Source of the DNA: Pseudopyrenochaeta lycopersici
Lineage: Eukaryota; Ascomycota; Dothideomycetes; Pleosporales; Pseudopyrenochaetaceae
Length of the DNA: 64,000 nucleotides
Reading direction: 5' to 3'
Assembly (NCBI GenBank): GCA_003313425.1
Contig: NHZP01000072.1
Location: forward strand, 1 to 64,000
Shown here: positions 10,000 to 21,820 of the stretch, in pieces
Layout of the letters: each line of letters opens with the position of its first letter
Position numbering within the stretch: position 1 is the first letter of the stretch
The notes under the pieces: model-generated
The model's database searches: none
What the model was told of the DNA's origin: nothing
What the model saw: the letters and a program-made list of their open reading frames with translations, nothing else
Made by a program: the position numbers and the translations under genes

Positions 10000-10906
10000 T
10001 TTAGAGCGAAATAAGCGACAAAAGTCTGGGAAGGCGAATGCAGGGAGCCTATGGCTTAGGCTGAGTGTTTTTGGCCCTTATAGCAGGTTCACCGGCACCA
10101 CGATGTGACACGAAATACCAAAGCTCTGCAGTCGTGAGTAACAACAAGCGATGGCATATCAGAAATAACATCAGAAGGTGTCAGCAGATTCAAGTGATTG
10201 TTAAGGGAGCAAATGATGATTTGCAGCTGATTTTGACCTTCCTGGTCAGCTCGTCTAGCATTCTAAAGGACCTTGTAAGCACTTGACAGATGACGAAAGT
10301 AGTGACTGTGAAAGACGCTCTCCCTAGGCTTGCTGTCAGCATTGCGGGCAAAAAGAAGGGATCTTTGATGAATCTTGTCGTAGCCCAGCCATTCAATCAA
10401 CCAGCTTACTTGTACACGAAGGTATATGACTTTGACTATGCGATAGAAGCACAGAATCATCAGCTCAGAAGGTCAGAAATTACACTCCCTCGAGTCTTAC
10501 GGCATTTGCCGGGCAGCGACGCATCTTGGTCAGCAATCCTTATAGAGATGAATAGATATGTTCGAGCAGCTGACAGCGCTTCGATGGAAGACACTCATGA
10601 AACTGTTGCTGCACGCAATGAAACACCAGCTTTCTACCCCTCAACAACGGCATCATCACTTCAGCGCGCAGGCGGATGTGCTCTGATACTGTACTTACGA
10701 TTCGTTGTCACCATCCTAGCATCGAGAAGCAAGGTTGGTAGTTTCGCGATCCAAAAGACTGGCTAGTTTCAGCCACATTTATGTTGACAGGTCTAGAAAG
10801 TACGGTGATATCTGATCGGGGAGACCGAGAATATTGGATTGACTGTCGCCCAGTCCGAAGAGCTGAAGTAGAGACTAGGCTGCGCTTCGAAGAAAGAGTG
10901 AGATTA
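10000..10906. other. Unresolved; several minus-strand splice-like signals
   Basis: On the minus strand three donor-like strings (GTAAGTACAG, GTAAGACTCG, GTAAGCTGG) and short open segments such as VIYLRVQVSWLIEWLGYDK (10,263-10,460) suggest a decayed or very short-exon gene. I could not assemble a protein. A plus-strand frame, 10,290-10,766, has no recognisable features. Confidence 0.3.
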
Positions 10907-11141
10907 CAGTGCGTAGCGAATGCGGCTTCACCTTTGCAGGCAGCAACACCAACTGGAGCCGATCAGCCAAATAAGGGTCCGGAGGTATTGTTGATCGCTG
11001 ACCAATAACATCGTTTGGTTAATGCTGACGGTTAGCGCTTAACCACGTACGGAGGGTGGGGCTAAGCGCACTTGCTAGCAGATTGGCGTGAAACGGTGTT
11101 GCGGCTTTTTGCAAGGGTGAAGCCGCATTCGCTAGCGACTG
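10907..11141. mobile_element. 235-bp MITE with TA target duplication (Tc1/mariner type)
   Basis: The ends are inverted copies: left CAGTGCGTAGCGAATGCGG and right, read inward, CAGTCGCTAGCGAATGCGG. They continue as imperfect matches for about 40 bp through CTTCACC and GCAACACC. Both ends are flanked by TA (10,905-10,906 and 11,142-11,143). TA plus CAGT ends are typical of Tc1/mariner-type non-autonomous elements. No coding capacity. Confidence 0.75.
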
Positions 11142-11250
11142 TACTCAAAATAGAGATAATTCCAGTCTATTAAGAATTGCATCACATGCGCCACATTATT
11201 AGAGTACTCATATCAATAATTTAAACAAGTCTACGAGATCATCTATGAGT

Positions 11251-12334
11251 TTACAGAAACAACAAAGTGATCCACCCGTTCGCTACAATCTCTCCCATAT
11301 AAACATCCCTGCGCGGTGTGGCCGCGTGTGCGAGGAAGGTCTCTTCACCACTGACTTTAGCATTGGCGGGCTCGCTTGGCCCTAGGAGAGCGGCAATTCT
11401 TTCCCTGTAGACCTTGATTCCATGCACTCTCCACGTCATGACTGCGTCTTCGTCCAGCTCATTGTTGTCGATCCTCCTGATGCTTATCTGTGACGCCGCA
11501 GTGGGGTCTACTCGCAGGGAAAAAATGGTGCCCGAATTTACAAATAGCCTGTTCGCCAGCTTAGCTATGACGCCTGGGACTGGCTCGACCTCGCAATCAC
11601 ACCATGACTCTCGCGTGGGATACGAACGAGGCCGACTGTGACTCAGCCATCCGCACTTCTTTGCTACATATTGTGCATCAGCCTTGGTGATGGGATCACC
11701 ATCGTTGATCAGAGACAGAAACAACGAGCGCCTAGAGCTGGAGCCTTCACGATCATGCTCTTGAAGCGGAGCAATCGATATAGGCGGCGCCCCGAATACG
11801 ATGCAGTGAACAGACTCGAATCTTGCTACCACTTGGGCTAGCGACGAGACTTTTGTTGTTCTGACGTGTGCATACAGAAGGCTTGCGATGGCAGCTCCTG
11901 CTGAATGGCCTGTGAACAACAGCGTCACTCCGTTCTCGACAGCACTCAAGGAGAGCGCCAGCGGATCGATCAGCAATCTGACGGTCTCTAAGAATCCAGA
12001 GTGGCATAGGTTCCGCTTCTCGCCCTGCCCCTGATCAGCACTCGAGCGAACTGCCGTTGATATGACTACGAACCAGAATATCCTCAGGCTCAGCTGCACT
12101 ATTCTTCAGATTCACCATCCAGTCTTTGAGGCCTCGTGTACCAGACACAGCCACAACAGTGACTTGCCCATGCGGGCCCGCATTCCGCTGGCTGATTTTG
12201 ATTCTCTCAGGTGCAGCGCACGGCTGCGTGGTAGAGGCTACAACGTCACTGTAAGCTTCTTCCGAGCAGGTCGCTGCCAGATGTATCAGAGGCCAAGCGG
12301 CAGATGATCTGGATGATGTATCAGATGGGCGGAA
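11251..12334 (-). CDS. Class 3 (alpha/beta hydrolase) lipase
   Basis: Exon A is 12334-12074 and exon B 12030-11251, separated by a 43-nt intron (GTTCGT..CTGATCAG) that keeps phase 0. Motifs in order: VTVVAVSGTRGLKDWMVNL (strand and oxyanion region), HSGFLETVRLL, the nucleophile elbow FTGHSAGAAIASLLY, FGAPPIS, INDGDPIT with the likely catalytic Asp, and a late His in WRVHGIKVY. All three triad positions are therefore visible. The first exon with the ATG is unresolved: an acceptor (ATATTAG) precedes exon A, and a basic 69-aa frame at 12,530-12,321 is one candidate. It hydrolyses acylglycerols or similar esters. No secretion signal is seen in the part resolved. Confidence 0.8.
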
Positions 12335-13661
12335 CTAATATGAGCGGAATTGGGTTGACAAACAACTCGTCCTCAGTGGCAGCAAGTTGGCCTTGCTTTG
12401 ACCGCTGAAAGAAAGCATGAGTGTCAGTGGCTTGACTTTGGCGAGACCGTCTTTTGGCTTGTCTCTCATTCATCCTGATGCGTAGCTTTCGATATGCTCG
12501 AGCATGTGGAAAGAAGTTTACCCCTCGCATCGTTCAGGTGGGATACTAAAGAATGTTTAAGTGTGACTCTGCAGCACATTTATAACCAAGCTTTGTGTCT
12601 GTTATGCAACGGAATGTCTAAACATTGAAAGGCCATGTTATTGTCCTAAGCGGCCATTGATAAGAACTCTTATGCAGGATAGCCATCGACTGCCACCAGG
12701 ACATTCTATCTTGTTTCTCAACCTTTTCAAACCCAAAAAGATTGCGTTGCTTGACATGCTGAGCGAGCCAGACTGGCACGAACAAGCTGGATCAGCACAT
12801 GCCATCCTTACACTCATACCAAAACACCTGACATAGTGGGTCAGTGCGACAGTCGCGCCTTCGGGCATTTAGATTTTACGTATGGACTGCTAGTGCCTAA
12901 GATGAAGAGCGTCTCAGCAGGTAGTCAACTGAGCCACAGGCATCACGACAGGTAGCGCCCTGAGTCGTCTATGTACCCGTGACGTCTACATCCTGGAGGG
13001 AAAAATGGTTCTCCGCTGATTCTTAGAGGTGAATGTGCTGGGTAGGACTTCAGACCGCAACATGATGCGTCGAGGTTATGTTGCTTCATACCAGGGTCTT
13101 ATAAGTTACAATGCAACATTCGATCAGTACTTAGTGGTGAGCTTGGCTCTCTCATCTTGCGCATTGTAATTCATTCTTCATTTTTCTCTAATGATAACGG
13201 AAAGCAGCAAGGCACTGGAGGTAGTGCGCGCTTCTGACGACTTTGCTGCGCTTCGAATTCGACTCGATTAGTCCGCTCCACTCGGCGGTCTACACCATCG
13301 TGCGCTGTAAAGTTCACCTAACAACTCAAAAGCTTGATGCACTCCAAAATGCGCTTCACAGATGATGTAAGGTGTGTGATTCTGGTTTTTCATATACAAC
13401 ATTTTATATCTTCCACTCTACATTGCTGAGCCAATCCAGGCAAATCCTGGTTACATATCATTCAGACTGCATCTATACCATTTGAGTCTAGCACGTAAAG
13501 ACTTCTTTGAAGTGATCTGGTGGTGATTGAAGACCTTGCCTGACCTGCTCAACGTATAGCCTACTCGCGGTTGGAAGCACAATGTGCGGAACGTCTTAAG
13601 CCAATATCGTCGCCAAGTTGCTGCTCGCTATGATTTATGTCGCCTTCCGAGTATATGAGAC
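12335..13661. other. Intergenic, mostly empty
   Basis: May hold the lipase first exon (about 12,350-12,530) and promoter. An ATG at 13,190 after a CT-rich leader opens only 26 codons (MITESSKALEVVRASDD). Nothing else supported. Confidence 0.4.
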
Positions 13662-14150
13662 TCATCCCTTTGCAATGTGGCTCATGAATTTTTCAATGGC
13701 GGTTGTGGTGTTGCTATGTTGTTTCTGCCAGGTTTCATCAATGACCGCTAATACATTGGTGAGGTTTTCGAGACTCGAATAACACTCTTCCAACATCTGT
13801 TTCAATGCAGCAGCGTTCGTCGAATCGTGCAAGGGCAAAAGCTTGCTATCCTTCGTCAATGAAGTTCCGCTTTGGTCTGGAGCGCCCACGACAATCTGGC
13901 CGGTATTATTTTTCGGATTGGCCGAACCACGTCGAGTGTCCTTGGTCACTAGCACTTGAGATGACCCGCTGTCACCATCCCTAGATTTTCCCCCTTCATT
14001 TCGACGTTGCTTGTCTTTCTTGGCCTGGGACTTTTCCAGCTTTGTAGGTGTATCTAGCTTGACCGAGGTCGGTGGAGCTGGACACGGACTTTCCAGGGCA
14101 CTTTCCCTTCCTTTCACGTTTTCCGCAGATTTCCCTTTTGTGGCCTTCAT
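13662..14150 (-). CDS. Hypothetical Lys/Ser-rich protein with helical C-terminus, 162 aa
   Basis: From ATG 14150-14148 (MKATKGKSAENV) the first ~90 residues are basic and low-complexity (KLEKSQAKKDKQRR). The last ~50 form a likely amphipathic helix pair: ALKQMLEECYSSLENLTNVL, AVIDETWQKQHSNTTTAIEK. The frame opens further upstream, but that part overlaps a GTAAGA..ACTTAG intron-like stretch, so I use the internal ATG. Function unknown. Confidence 0.5.
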   Translation of the reverse strand: MKATKGKSAENVKGRESALESPCPAPPTSVKLDTPTKLEKSQAKKDKQRRNEGGKSRDGDSGSSQVLVTKDTRRGSANPKNNTGQIVVGAPDQSGTSLTKDSKLLPLHDSTNAAALKQMLEECYSSLENLTNVLAVIDETWQKQHSNTTTAIEKFMSHIAKG

Positions 14151-14497
14151 TCCAGCAGTGAGTCCGATAGTCGTACTAAGTTTTGGGGCAGAAAGGAAGT
14201 ATAATCTTACTATATATACATGCTTCACTCGGCATCTTGTTCATCTTGATATGCCTAGCGGTGCACGATGCCACTTCACTGCTCTCGCCGCAGTTGAATG
14301 ATGCATGACTGTTGAGCATAAAAATCCGTATGACGGAGGGACGCAGCAAGACATCATTCCGCCCATCATCTTCTCATGTTCTCTCTTGTAAGCGTGCTGT
14401 TGCATTGCAAGCAAGGCAACGTAAATCTGTTAGATCATTGCTTAACCGTCATCCATCATGGGCCCATTAGCTCGCATGTCGAGTATAAGACACGACG

Positions 14498-14504
14498 TAT
14501 AAAT
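14498..14504 (+). promoter_or_regulatory. TATA box of the first LPMO gene
   Basis: TATAAAT 54 bp upstream of the chosen ATG (14,558). Confidence 0.45.
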
Positions 14505-14557
14505 CCTCCATGTATGTAGAGACTCCCAATAATCTGCCAAGGTTCAGCTTCAGTACG

Positions 14558-15704
14558 ATGCTGACTCGAATTGCTCCACTCGCGTTGGCGTTCGCCATAC
14601 TTTCGAACTCTGTGGCGCATTTGATGCTTGAAAATCCCATACCATTCGGCAAACCTACGCTGAACAACTCTCCTTTGGACGGTGCTGGGTTGGACTTCCC
14701 CTGCAAACTGCGAGAAGGCGTGTACGATCTGACTCAAATGAACAACTGGACAGCTGGTGAGGCGCAAACCATCCGCTTTCTAGGGTCTGCGGTCCACGGT
14801 GGAGGGTCTTGCCAGTTCTCTGTGACAAAGGATCTGCACCCTACAAAAGCCAGCCGGTGGAAGGTAGTTCATAGTGTGATCGGGGGATGTCCCGCAAGTG
14901 TGGGCGGTAATCTTCCTGGAGGTCCCACCAGCCACGGGGCGGCCACATTCGACGTCGTGATGCCGAAAGGCATGCCGAGTGGTAGATATACGTTTGCTTG
15001 GACCTGGTTCAACAGACAAGGAAACCGTGAGATGTACATGAACTGCGCCCCAATTTCCGTCAGCGGCGGTGGCAACGACACTGCCTTCTTCGAGTCTTTG
15101 CCCAACATGTTTGTCGCCAATTTGCCGAGCACAGCTTGCTCTACCCTAGAAGACTTCGATCTTGCATTCCCCGAACCGGGAGACTCAGTAGTCACTGGCA
15201 GCCAGGCCAAGATCGCCACGACGCTTGTTGGACCTGGGTGTGCTTCTATGACTACACTAGGTGCCGGTTCTAGAGCCACCCACTCTGTTAAGGGCTCTGC
15301 ACATAGCTTGCCCAACCGAAGCGGCGTGAAGACGACTTTGTATCCGCAGACAGCGACGTCTGGAATGCCAACAGGGGCCCAGTCCATGATAGATGCCGAG
15401 GAAGTCTTCTTGTTCGGAAAGACGTCCACTATCGAGTCTCAGATCCTTGTCGCCGCAGGCCACATCGATGTTGGCACCTGAGATGGCAATGCCGACCTCG
15501 ACTCTACCAGTAGCTACTTCTGGTCCTTGCATTCCTTGCGACCCCAAGGATGACATTGTCTGCATCGATCAAAGCCATTATGGGCTCTGTAATCTAGGCT
15601 GTGCACTCTCTCAACCTCTGGCTTCTGGGACTGTTTGCTTGGACGGACGAATTTTCAGACGTGGTGCGCGACTGCTACCTCATCATGGCTCGCCAGCCGA
15701 GTAG
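14558..15704 (+). CDS. AA11-type lytic polysaccharide monooxygenase; C-terminal domain in another frame
   Basis: A signal peptide (MLTRIAPLALAFAILSNSVA) is followed by the mature N-terminal His (HLMLENPIPFGKPTLNN). This is the first ligand of the copper histidine brace; the second is in GSAVHGGGSCQFS. TFAWTWFN and REMYMNCAP are typical of the chitin-active AA11 family. The catalytic frame stops at 15,479-15,481. A Cys-rich C-terminal module (PCIPCDPKDDIVC..GLCNLGC..GTVCLDG), as found at the end of many AA11 proteins, follows in the next frame to 15,704. A weak intron (GTCTTC..CGCCGCAG) would link them; otherwise one base is lost. The catalytic domain itself is complete and secreted. An ATG at 14,510 is in frame but would spoil the signal peptide. 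Confidence 0.85.
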
Positions 15705-16319
15705 CAAGTCCAATAGGTCTTCGCACTTTCACGCTCCTTCTCAAGTAGAGCTTCTTGGATCCTGCTGCTGGAAGCATTGTGAGCTTGAGCCTATGCTAGC
15801 TTCTATAGCTATAGCTAAATTTGCTATCCTTGTGTTGTCGCAAGCAGGAGCACAAAGAAAGGCTTCCACATGGCGGAGTCTATCTAGCTCATAATCTTGT
15901 CAGCGATGACAAGGCTCTCCTCCTGAATTCAGACTTTTGATGGGTAACGTACTAGCTTGCTGAAGTTTGAGAGATAATCACGTCTTGGCTGACTCTAGTA
16001 CCCATGCCCGCCCACTCTCGTAGCTTAAACAGGTTGGGCTAACGTTAGTGCAGTTCTTCTGGTTCTGGTATCACATTGTTCTCTAGTAAATTAGCAAGTA
16101 TTTCAAGCTGGCGGCTCGCCCGACCCCGTGTTCATTATCATGTGAGGGAAATGGATAAATTATATTGGTATATTTTTCCCACCAATTTTGCTGCAAGTTG
16201 CTATCATCAGCCAAGACGGTGTCAGGTCAGCAGTATGGCGGACAATAACAAGGTATCGTGTTATCGAGTAGTAGAAACTACATCGGCCGCGTGGAGATGA
16301 ATGAGCATTTGGCCCTTGC
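15705..16319. other. Intergenic
   Basis: LPMO 3' flank; nothing recognised. Confidence 0.5.
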
Positions 16320-16607
16320 TCATGTCGGCCGACCAGCTGTAGATCCCATATCGCTGGCTGAACGCAAATCTCTCTTGATGATACGTCCGAGCACATATAT
16401 GCATTTCAGCAGACGGGTGACCCGTCTCAGACGCCTGGCGGACTTGAAACTCGTAGACTCAGCATCGAGGGATGGGGCAGGCCCAAGGAGAGGTGGCTTC
16501 CTATCCTGGTGGTACTGCAAAACCGGAGGTGAGGAGGGAGAACATTCGTCTTCCGCTTCGTCAATAACAATTTGGGGCACAGTGCCGGGTTCGAGCTCGA
16601 TTGCCAT
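16320..16607 (-). CDS. Small hypothetical protein, 95 aa
   Basis: Single frame from ATG 16607 in a good context (CAAGATGG). An acidic/proline-rich N-terminus (MAIELEPGTVPQIVIDEAED) is followed by a basic helical half (ARRLRRVTRLLKCIYVLGRI). No homologue recognised. It could be an exon of a larger gene. Confidence 0.4.
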   Translation of the reverse strand: MAIELEPGTVPQIVIDEAEDECSPSSPPVLQYHQDRKPPLLGPAPSLDAESTSFKSARRLRRVTRLLKCIYVLGRIIKRDLRSASDMGSTAGRPT

Positions 16608-18300
16608 CTTGGAAAAAGTCGTCGGATCGGCCTCTAGGATTGGGGTCGATTCCGTCAGGGATTTTCCTTATGTTTTTGTCTTTCGAGGGTATTGTAGCAT
16701 ACGAGACTGGCTGTGGTAGGATCTCAAGCAACGCGCCGACCAACGCACAACAACAGACTAAACTGAAAACTTATACATACAAAGTTGAGGAACGAATCGC
16801 TGATTCGCGTGAACACGACTGCTACGAGAATGCATTATGCTTTCACCCAGCATTACTTGGGGTAGTGCCGAAATTCACTCTAGGGCGCCAGTGAATGTAG
16901 CTTCCCCCTGAGCAGGCCCCGCCCTAATGCTTGAAGCGCTCAGAACGCTTACACACGGCTGACGCACATGATCATGCTTCCTTTCTGTCTCCCAACAGCG
17001 TAATCAAAGGCTCTTTTCAGGGTGACCTGTGTGATAGACCTAGAAAGAATAGAATCGATACTATATGAAGGTCGAATGGGTAGATCGACACGACATCGAT
17101 GTTGAATCGTCAATGTTTTGAGGCAGGAGGCCGGAACATATATTTGCAAGTGGCGCGTCATGCTGCTCCTCTTACCACGAAACATTCCATCCTAGGGCAG
17201 TATTAGAGTAGGTATTAAGATAAATTCTTAACTTAATGTTAATCCAAGTGCCAGTGATTAGGCCAGCAAAGCAAAGTTGATATAACAATTAGCGGTGGTG
17301 ATCTCTACGGTATCGCGGCTGACAGAAGCGCAGCGTGAATACAGCTAATACAGCGCCCCTACACAGTTTACGCGGAAATCTGTAAGTGCCAGTGAATAGG
17401 CTAGTGGATAAAAACTATGCGAGTAGTGCTGGCCCTGCTGGGACGGTTGAAGATTTGTCTGTAGAGGGGGAAATTTAGTAAAAAAGTGTACGCAACGGAT
17501 GAAAAGTAGCGACTTTATAGCGCGACAGCAAGGTCTACAGAGATCATAACAGAGATCCAGTGTTACCAATGGGTAATCAGACTGGACTGGAATGATTGAA
17601 GGGACTGATTAAGGTAGCAGTCTAGGGCCTTGAGCAGAGCTAGTCTAGTACGAGTTAAGATAGTTCATATACGGCTTAACCAGTTATTATTATAACGAGT
17701 TGCCTAGGAATGGTTCGCTCGGAGCCTACATTTGTAGTAAAACAGTATTCCTTACTACGGCTCCACTATTAAGCTCTTATATCCCTACAATAGTTATAAA
17801 AGGTCTTATCTAAGCCGAAACGCTGTTACGATCCTGCCCTGCACCCTGCAGCGAACCGTGGGCCAACCTGGTTCGGTCGCACTTAATCATAAACCCCATG
17901 TTAAAGATCGCATTCGGTGTTCTTCGAATAGGTACTCTGCGGCCTCACAGAGTGCAATTCCAGGTGGAGAATACTGAAGTGCTTCCTCATATACCTAATT
18001 TCTATCGCATTTTCAAATACCTAATGCGCTCAGAACGCCGCAAATCGCAATGCCGTCATGTCATAGAAGCTGCTTTTGTTGACGAAATCTTGGCTTGGTG
18101 TATCCTTTCAATTTCAGCGAGCGACTCCAAAGGCAAGAATAGATCAGGTACGTACGGGCTTCTTTTGTAGACTCTGCACATCTTCACTGGCTGTTAGGAC
18201 AATAGGATGATCGTGAAGCGAAGACTCACAGCCTGCGTGCACTTGAGATGGAGTATCTGGAGTGGAGAGGCTTTGATATGCCCTGAGGCTCTCCACGCGA
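16608..18300. other. Decayed AT-rich intergenic DNA
   Basis: No gene supported. A near-identical 18-base direct repeat (aagtgccagtgattaggc) occurs at 17,247 and 17,383. Short hairpins lie around 17,720-17,765. Confidence 0.5.
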
Positions 18301-19130
18301 GTGCAGCCCTACACAACACCGTCTTTGCGCAAGTACGCGGCAGACGCCCTTGCGGATTGCGTGCTCGTGTATCGCTTGACGAACCGAGTGCAGTGTCCTT
18401 CGATGCCGATGCTGTTCTACATTAGTCTTCGTGGAGCGCATCTTGGGGCGATGGGTTCGCAGGCTTTACGCTTGACGCCTTGCCTTGGTCTTCTCAGGTT
18501 CGAAAATAGCGGCATAACTGTATGCAGTCGCTTCTCCGTTCAGTCCCTTCAAAGAATCGAACGTTTGTGTAGGCTTGCGTGTTTACTAGGGTTAGGGCTC
18601 GTGCGCATTTATAAGTATCTCGAGTAAGACGTACGCGTCAGCGGATATCCTTTCTTTATTCCGCACATACGCCGGACTCAGCGGCAACGACTCCCTTCGC
18701 TATGTAAGCGCTGAGGAGTAGCCACTTTTTTCAGCGTTTGTCGATTGCCTGGTTGACAACTCTGCAAATAGCAGCTTCGTGAGACCAATAATATTAGCAT
18801 TTCTGGCTGCTTACTTATGTGATGCTTTGTGCGGAGAAGTTGCATCTTATCGATGACGTCGTGTTGTTCTCAACGGCGCGATCGGCCGGTCACCGTTGTC
18901 AATTCTACAAATCTGCCCTCCATTGTGGCCCTGTATTACGCATTCATTCAGTATGCATGCTGAGGAAGAGCTACTTAGCTAAGCGCGCGATTGGGCTACG
19001 CACAGAGGCGCGAGGGACTATGGCGGCGGAGCATTCCTCCTATTCCTTACGGCGGTTAACAGCGTACACTGATTTGCACTGGCATACGGCAAAGATACAT
19101 GTTTCTCGCTTTGAAAGCCCCCGGTCATGC
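18301..19130 (+). pseudogene. Heavily decayed coding-like stretch
   Basis: One frame from about 18,670 to 19,120 has five scattered stops but coding-like text between them, e.g. SSFVRPIILAFLAAYLCDAL and YGGGAFLLFLTAVNSVH, suggesting a former membrane protein. An open 18,301-18,627 frame precedes it. No family can be named. Confidence 0.25.
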
Positions 19131-20052
19131 TGATATGGGCTTTACCTAGTATATATCTAGTGCCAAGCAGCAAAGCCTATCGCCAAACCGATTCGCCAAT
19201 GGAACCTTGGGCTACCATAAAACCAATAAAGCAAAGTCATCTGCGAAGCAAGAAAACCGGAAACTGCAACTGCATCTCAGTGTATATACTTGCTCAAATT
19301 GCTCGTCGTGACAATGAGTGATGTTTATAGCATAATGCAGGTGTCAGAATTTAATGAATCTTTTGGTCTTGATCATGGATGAGAATTAATTGTATTTTCG
19401 TTGGTTCTGTTTTCTCTCCTTTTTTAAACACAGACCTGATACATCGATGATACATAGGTGATACCGTCCACGATGCAGTATTCGTATACTTCAGTTTTTT
19501 TTTTATGCCTCTTATCTGACAGCAGGACAGTGCAATCAAACTATCAAAATACGGACGTTGACTGTCAATATATTTTGCCATACAGCATATACCCATGCCC
19601 CAAGGATTCTTAGAGAGTCAGGTGTTAACGCCATGCACTAGTGAATAAACATATGCTGATTGTAGCTGCTGTCAACTCAGTATTCTTAGTCGAATTGTTT
19701 ACAGTAAAGACTAGGAATTCGGACCTCAAATCTTGAGCTGTCAGCAATAAAATAATCTGGGCTCGAAGAACTGAGTTTGATCTGAATGATGGCCTATTTT
19801 TCCTGGTTTCTTTCCTGTCTTGACCTGATTCTTACTTGGGTGGTTAGCGCTAACACTCACAGAAGCAAATTTGATTTGGCTGCTGACTTCTCTGCTTAGA
19901 ACAAGTAACCTAGTACACACAGCTCCTTGAAAGATAGTGTCGTCCTATTGTATACATTTATATTTTGAAGTAGCCTATGCTGCAGAGACCTACTACTGTA
20001 ATAACCTAACATCTTTGTATTCGTCTTTCAGAGCGCTTCGCAACACTCCATT
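19131..20052. other. Intergenic, promoter side of the secreted-protein gene
   Basis: No gene seen. Confidence 0.4.
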
Positions 20053-20483
20053 ATGCGCCTATACAACCTTGTCGTCATCGCCCCAGTGATTACCATAGTC
20101 CAAGCCGTATGTTACAAATTGACGACCGGCATGTATGGTCAGAACATGGATGGCGCAGACGCAGTGGTCGACAAGCTCTGTGACTATGACTTAGCTGGCT
20201 ACTTCACTGAAGGCCAGACCAAATACCGTTGTTTTCAGCTGCCCAAGAACAAGGTCGAACTCTGGGTTGGTTGGGAAGGCCGTGGCGGCCTAACACTGAA
20301 CAGTAAGGACTGCAAAATGCGTCTTAAAAACGAAATGAATGGGTGCGCTCTTGGTGGTGAAAATTTTGTAGCTGACTGGTACTTCCGGTAAGCACTCTTG
20401 CCCCTTGTCACACTTAGCAGAACCTTCAGACGGTTTTCTAGCCCTAACGTAATAGTGTCGATCCTAATTGGGGAGGATGCTAG
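20053..20483 (+). CDS. Small secreted cysteine-rich protein, 120 aa (effector candidate)
   Basis: Exons 20053-20387 and 20456-20483 are joined across a 68-nt intron (GTAAGC..CCCTAAC..AATAG). The phase closes to 121 codons and ends VDPNWGGC. A signal peptide (MRLYNLVVIAPVITIVQA) leads to a ~102-residue mature protein with six cysteines (VCYKL, LCDYD, YRCFQ, KDCKM, NGCAL and the final Cys), enough for three disulfides. Aromatic-rich strands (VELWVGWEGRGG, FVADWYFR) suggest a compact beta fold. I recognise no named family. Size, Cys count and secretion fit the usual definition of a candidate effector. Confidence 0.7.
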
Positions 20484-20997
20484 ATAGAGAAGAGTTGACA
20501 TCATGGCTAGAAGCAACGGTAGGGGTTCTTAGGCAATAGGTAGATGAGATCGAAGAATTAGATATAGATGAATGTGAACTCCTCGTTCTTCTAGGTTATT
20601 TACTCTAATACAGTGAGCCTCATGCTTGGGCGGTAGCTAGACTAGGGCCTAAATATAGTTCCTTGTTACTTACTGAAATGCTTGTACATCTTCACTATTT
20701 CCTAGTGAGAGTTGATTGGAAATCCACCATTGTGGAAAAGCAACGTTGTGGAATACCAGTGCACAACCCCACAATAAGCCGTAGAACAAGGATAAGAAAG
20801 GGCAACGAAAAATGAGCAGAAGAGTAAGCAATCCTCCGTGGTGGGGGTCATGGCGTTGGGTTCCCAACTGTAGCGTTCGCTTTTGCTTGTGCTTGTTCTT
20901 TACCAGATTAGGACCAATCAATCATTCACTTCCTAAGACAATATTTATGAGCACTTCCATCTGCCAAACATGATCTCCATCATAATTACGTCCCAAC
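20484..20997. other. Intergenic
   Basis: Nothing recognised. Confidence 0.4.
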
Positions 20998-21820
20998 ATG
21001 CCCGGATGTCATGGATTTGTTCAAGAGCAATCCAAACCAATAACCCATCCAATTGCCAGTCGACGGGCAACCTGGTCATCCGAAGCGTTGAACGAGATGC
21101 TGCAGCCAGGAACTGGTTCTCGAAGCCGAAAACCCAGGCCAGCGTCAACCAAAAAAGCTTTAAGCGACAATTCTTCCGCGCTAGACGTGAATCTTATCGA
21201 TGCATGTGGACTACGTAAAGGCGTGCAGAGTGTTCATTGCTAGCCTGACATTACTTATCTTACATCCTGTAAGCAGCTGTCAGTAGTCGCACGCTGCCGT
21301 TCTGTTCTGGGTGCCAATGCTGACCCTAAGCAAATGTCCTCAACTGGATGACTTTGCCAGTCGATCAAAATTCTGCGCATGTGCGCCCAGATCCCGGCTG
21401 GATGAGTGCAGATTCTTTCCAGCCTCTGCCCGTTGTTGCCTTCGAGACAACGTGAACAACTCGCAACGTTCATGGGAGAAAAGTTTCATCGCGACTGACA
21501 CCTCGCTATCGCTGCGGATAGTAAAGGGAGAGTACCAATTCGCAAGAAAACAAGGAGAGAATCGGCCAGCTTTTCTTAGATGATTAATTTCCTCTTCAGC
21601 GATAGATTTCAAGTTGAATTTGATTTTCAGGAATGATATTGACTTAGAAAAGGATGCGTACATGGTCACCTACAGGCCAGGAGAAGGGGAAGGAGTCCCA
21701 ATACTGAATGCGGCGCAATACCGTCGTCGCGCCAAGCTCACAGGACATCTGACGCTCTTGTCAAAACTTGGGGGGTGTAAGAGTTGTAGTATTATCAAGG
21801 TGGGATCTAAGACTAAGTAG
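20998..21820 (+). CDS. Possible spliced hypothetical gene, fragments only
   Basis: Three coding-like segments lie in order on the plus strand. 20,998-21,243 reads ITHPIASRRATWSSEALNEM and LDVNLIDACGLRKG. Around 21,440-21,583 is SFIATDTSLSLRIVKGEYQF. After a CAG acceptor near 21,630 comes NDIDLEKDAYMVTYRPGEGE..KLGGCKSCSIIKVGSKTK, ending at 21,820. The junctions are not proven. Basic N-terminus; function unknown. Confidence 0.3.

Noticed and set aside
17720..17765. GGAGCC..GGCTCC hairpin as a terminator
   Set aside because: No gene ends nearby, and hairpin terminators are not used by fungal Pol II genes.
18586..18600. CTAGGGTTAGGGC resembles telomeric TTAGGG
   Set aside because: Fewer than two units; too short to be an interstitial telomere.
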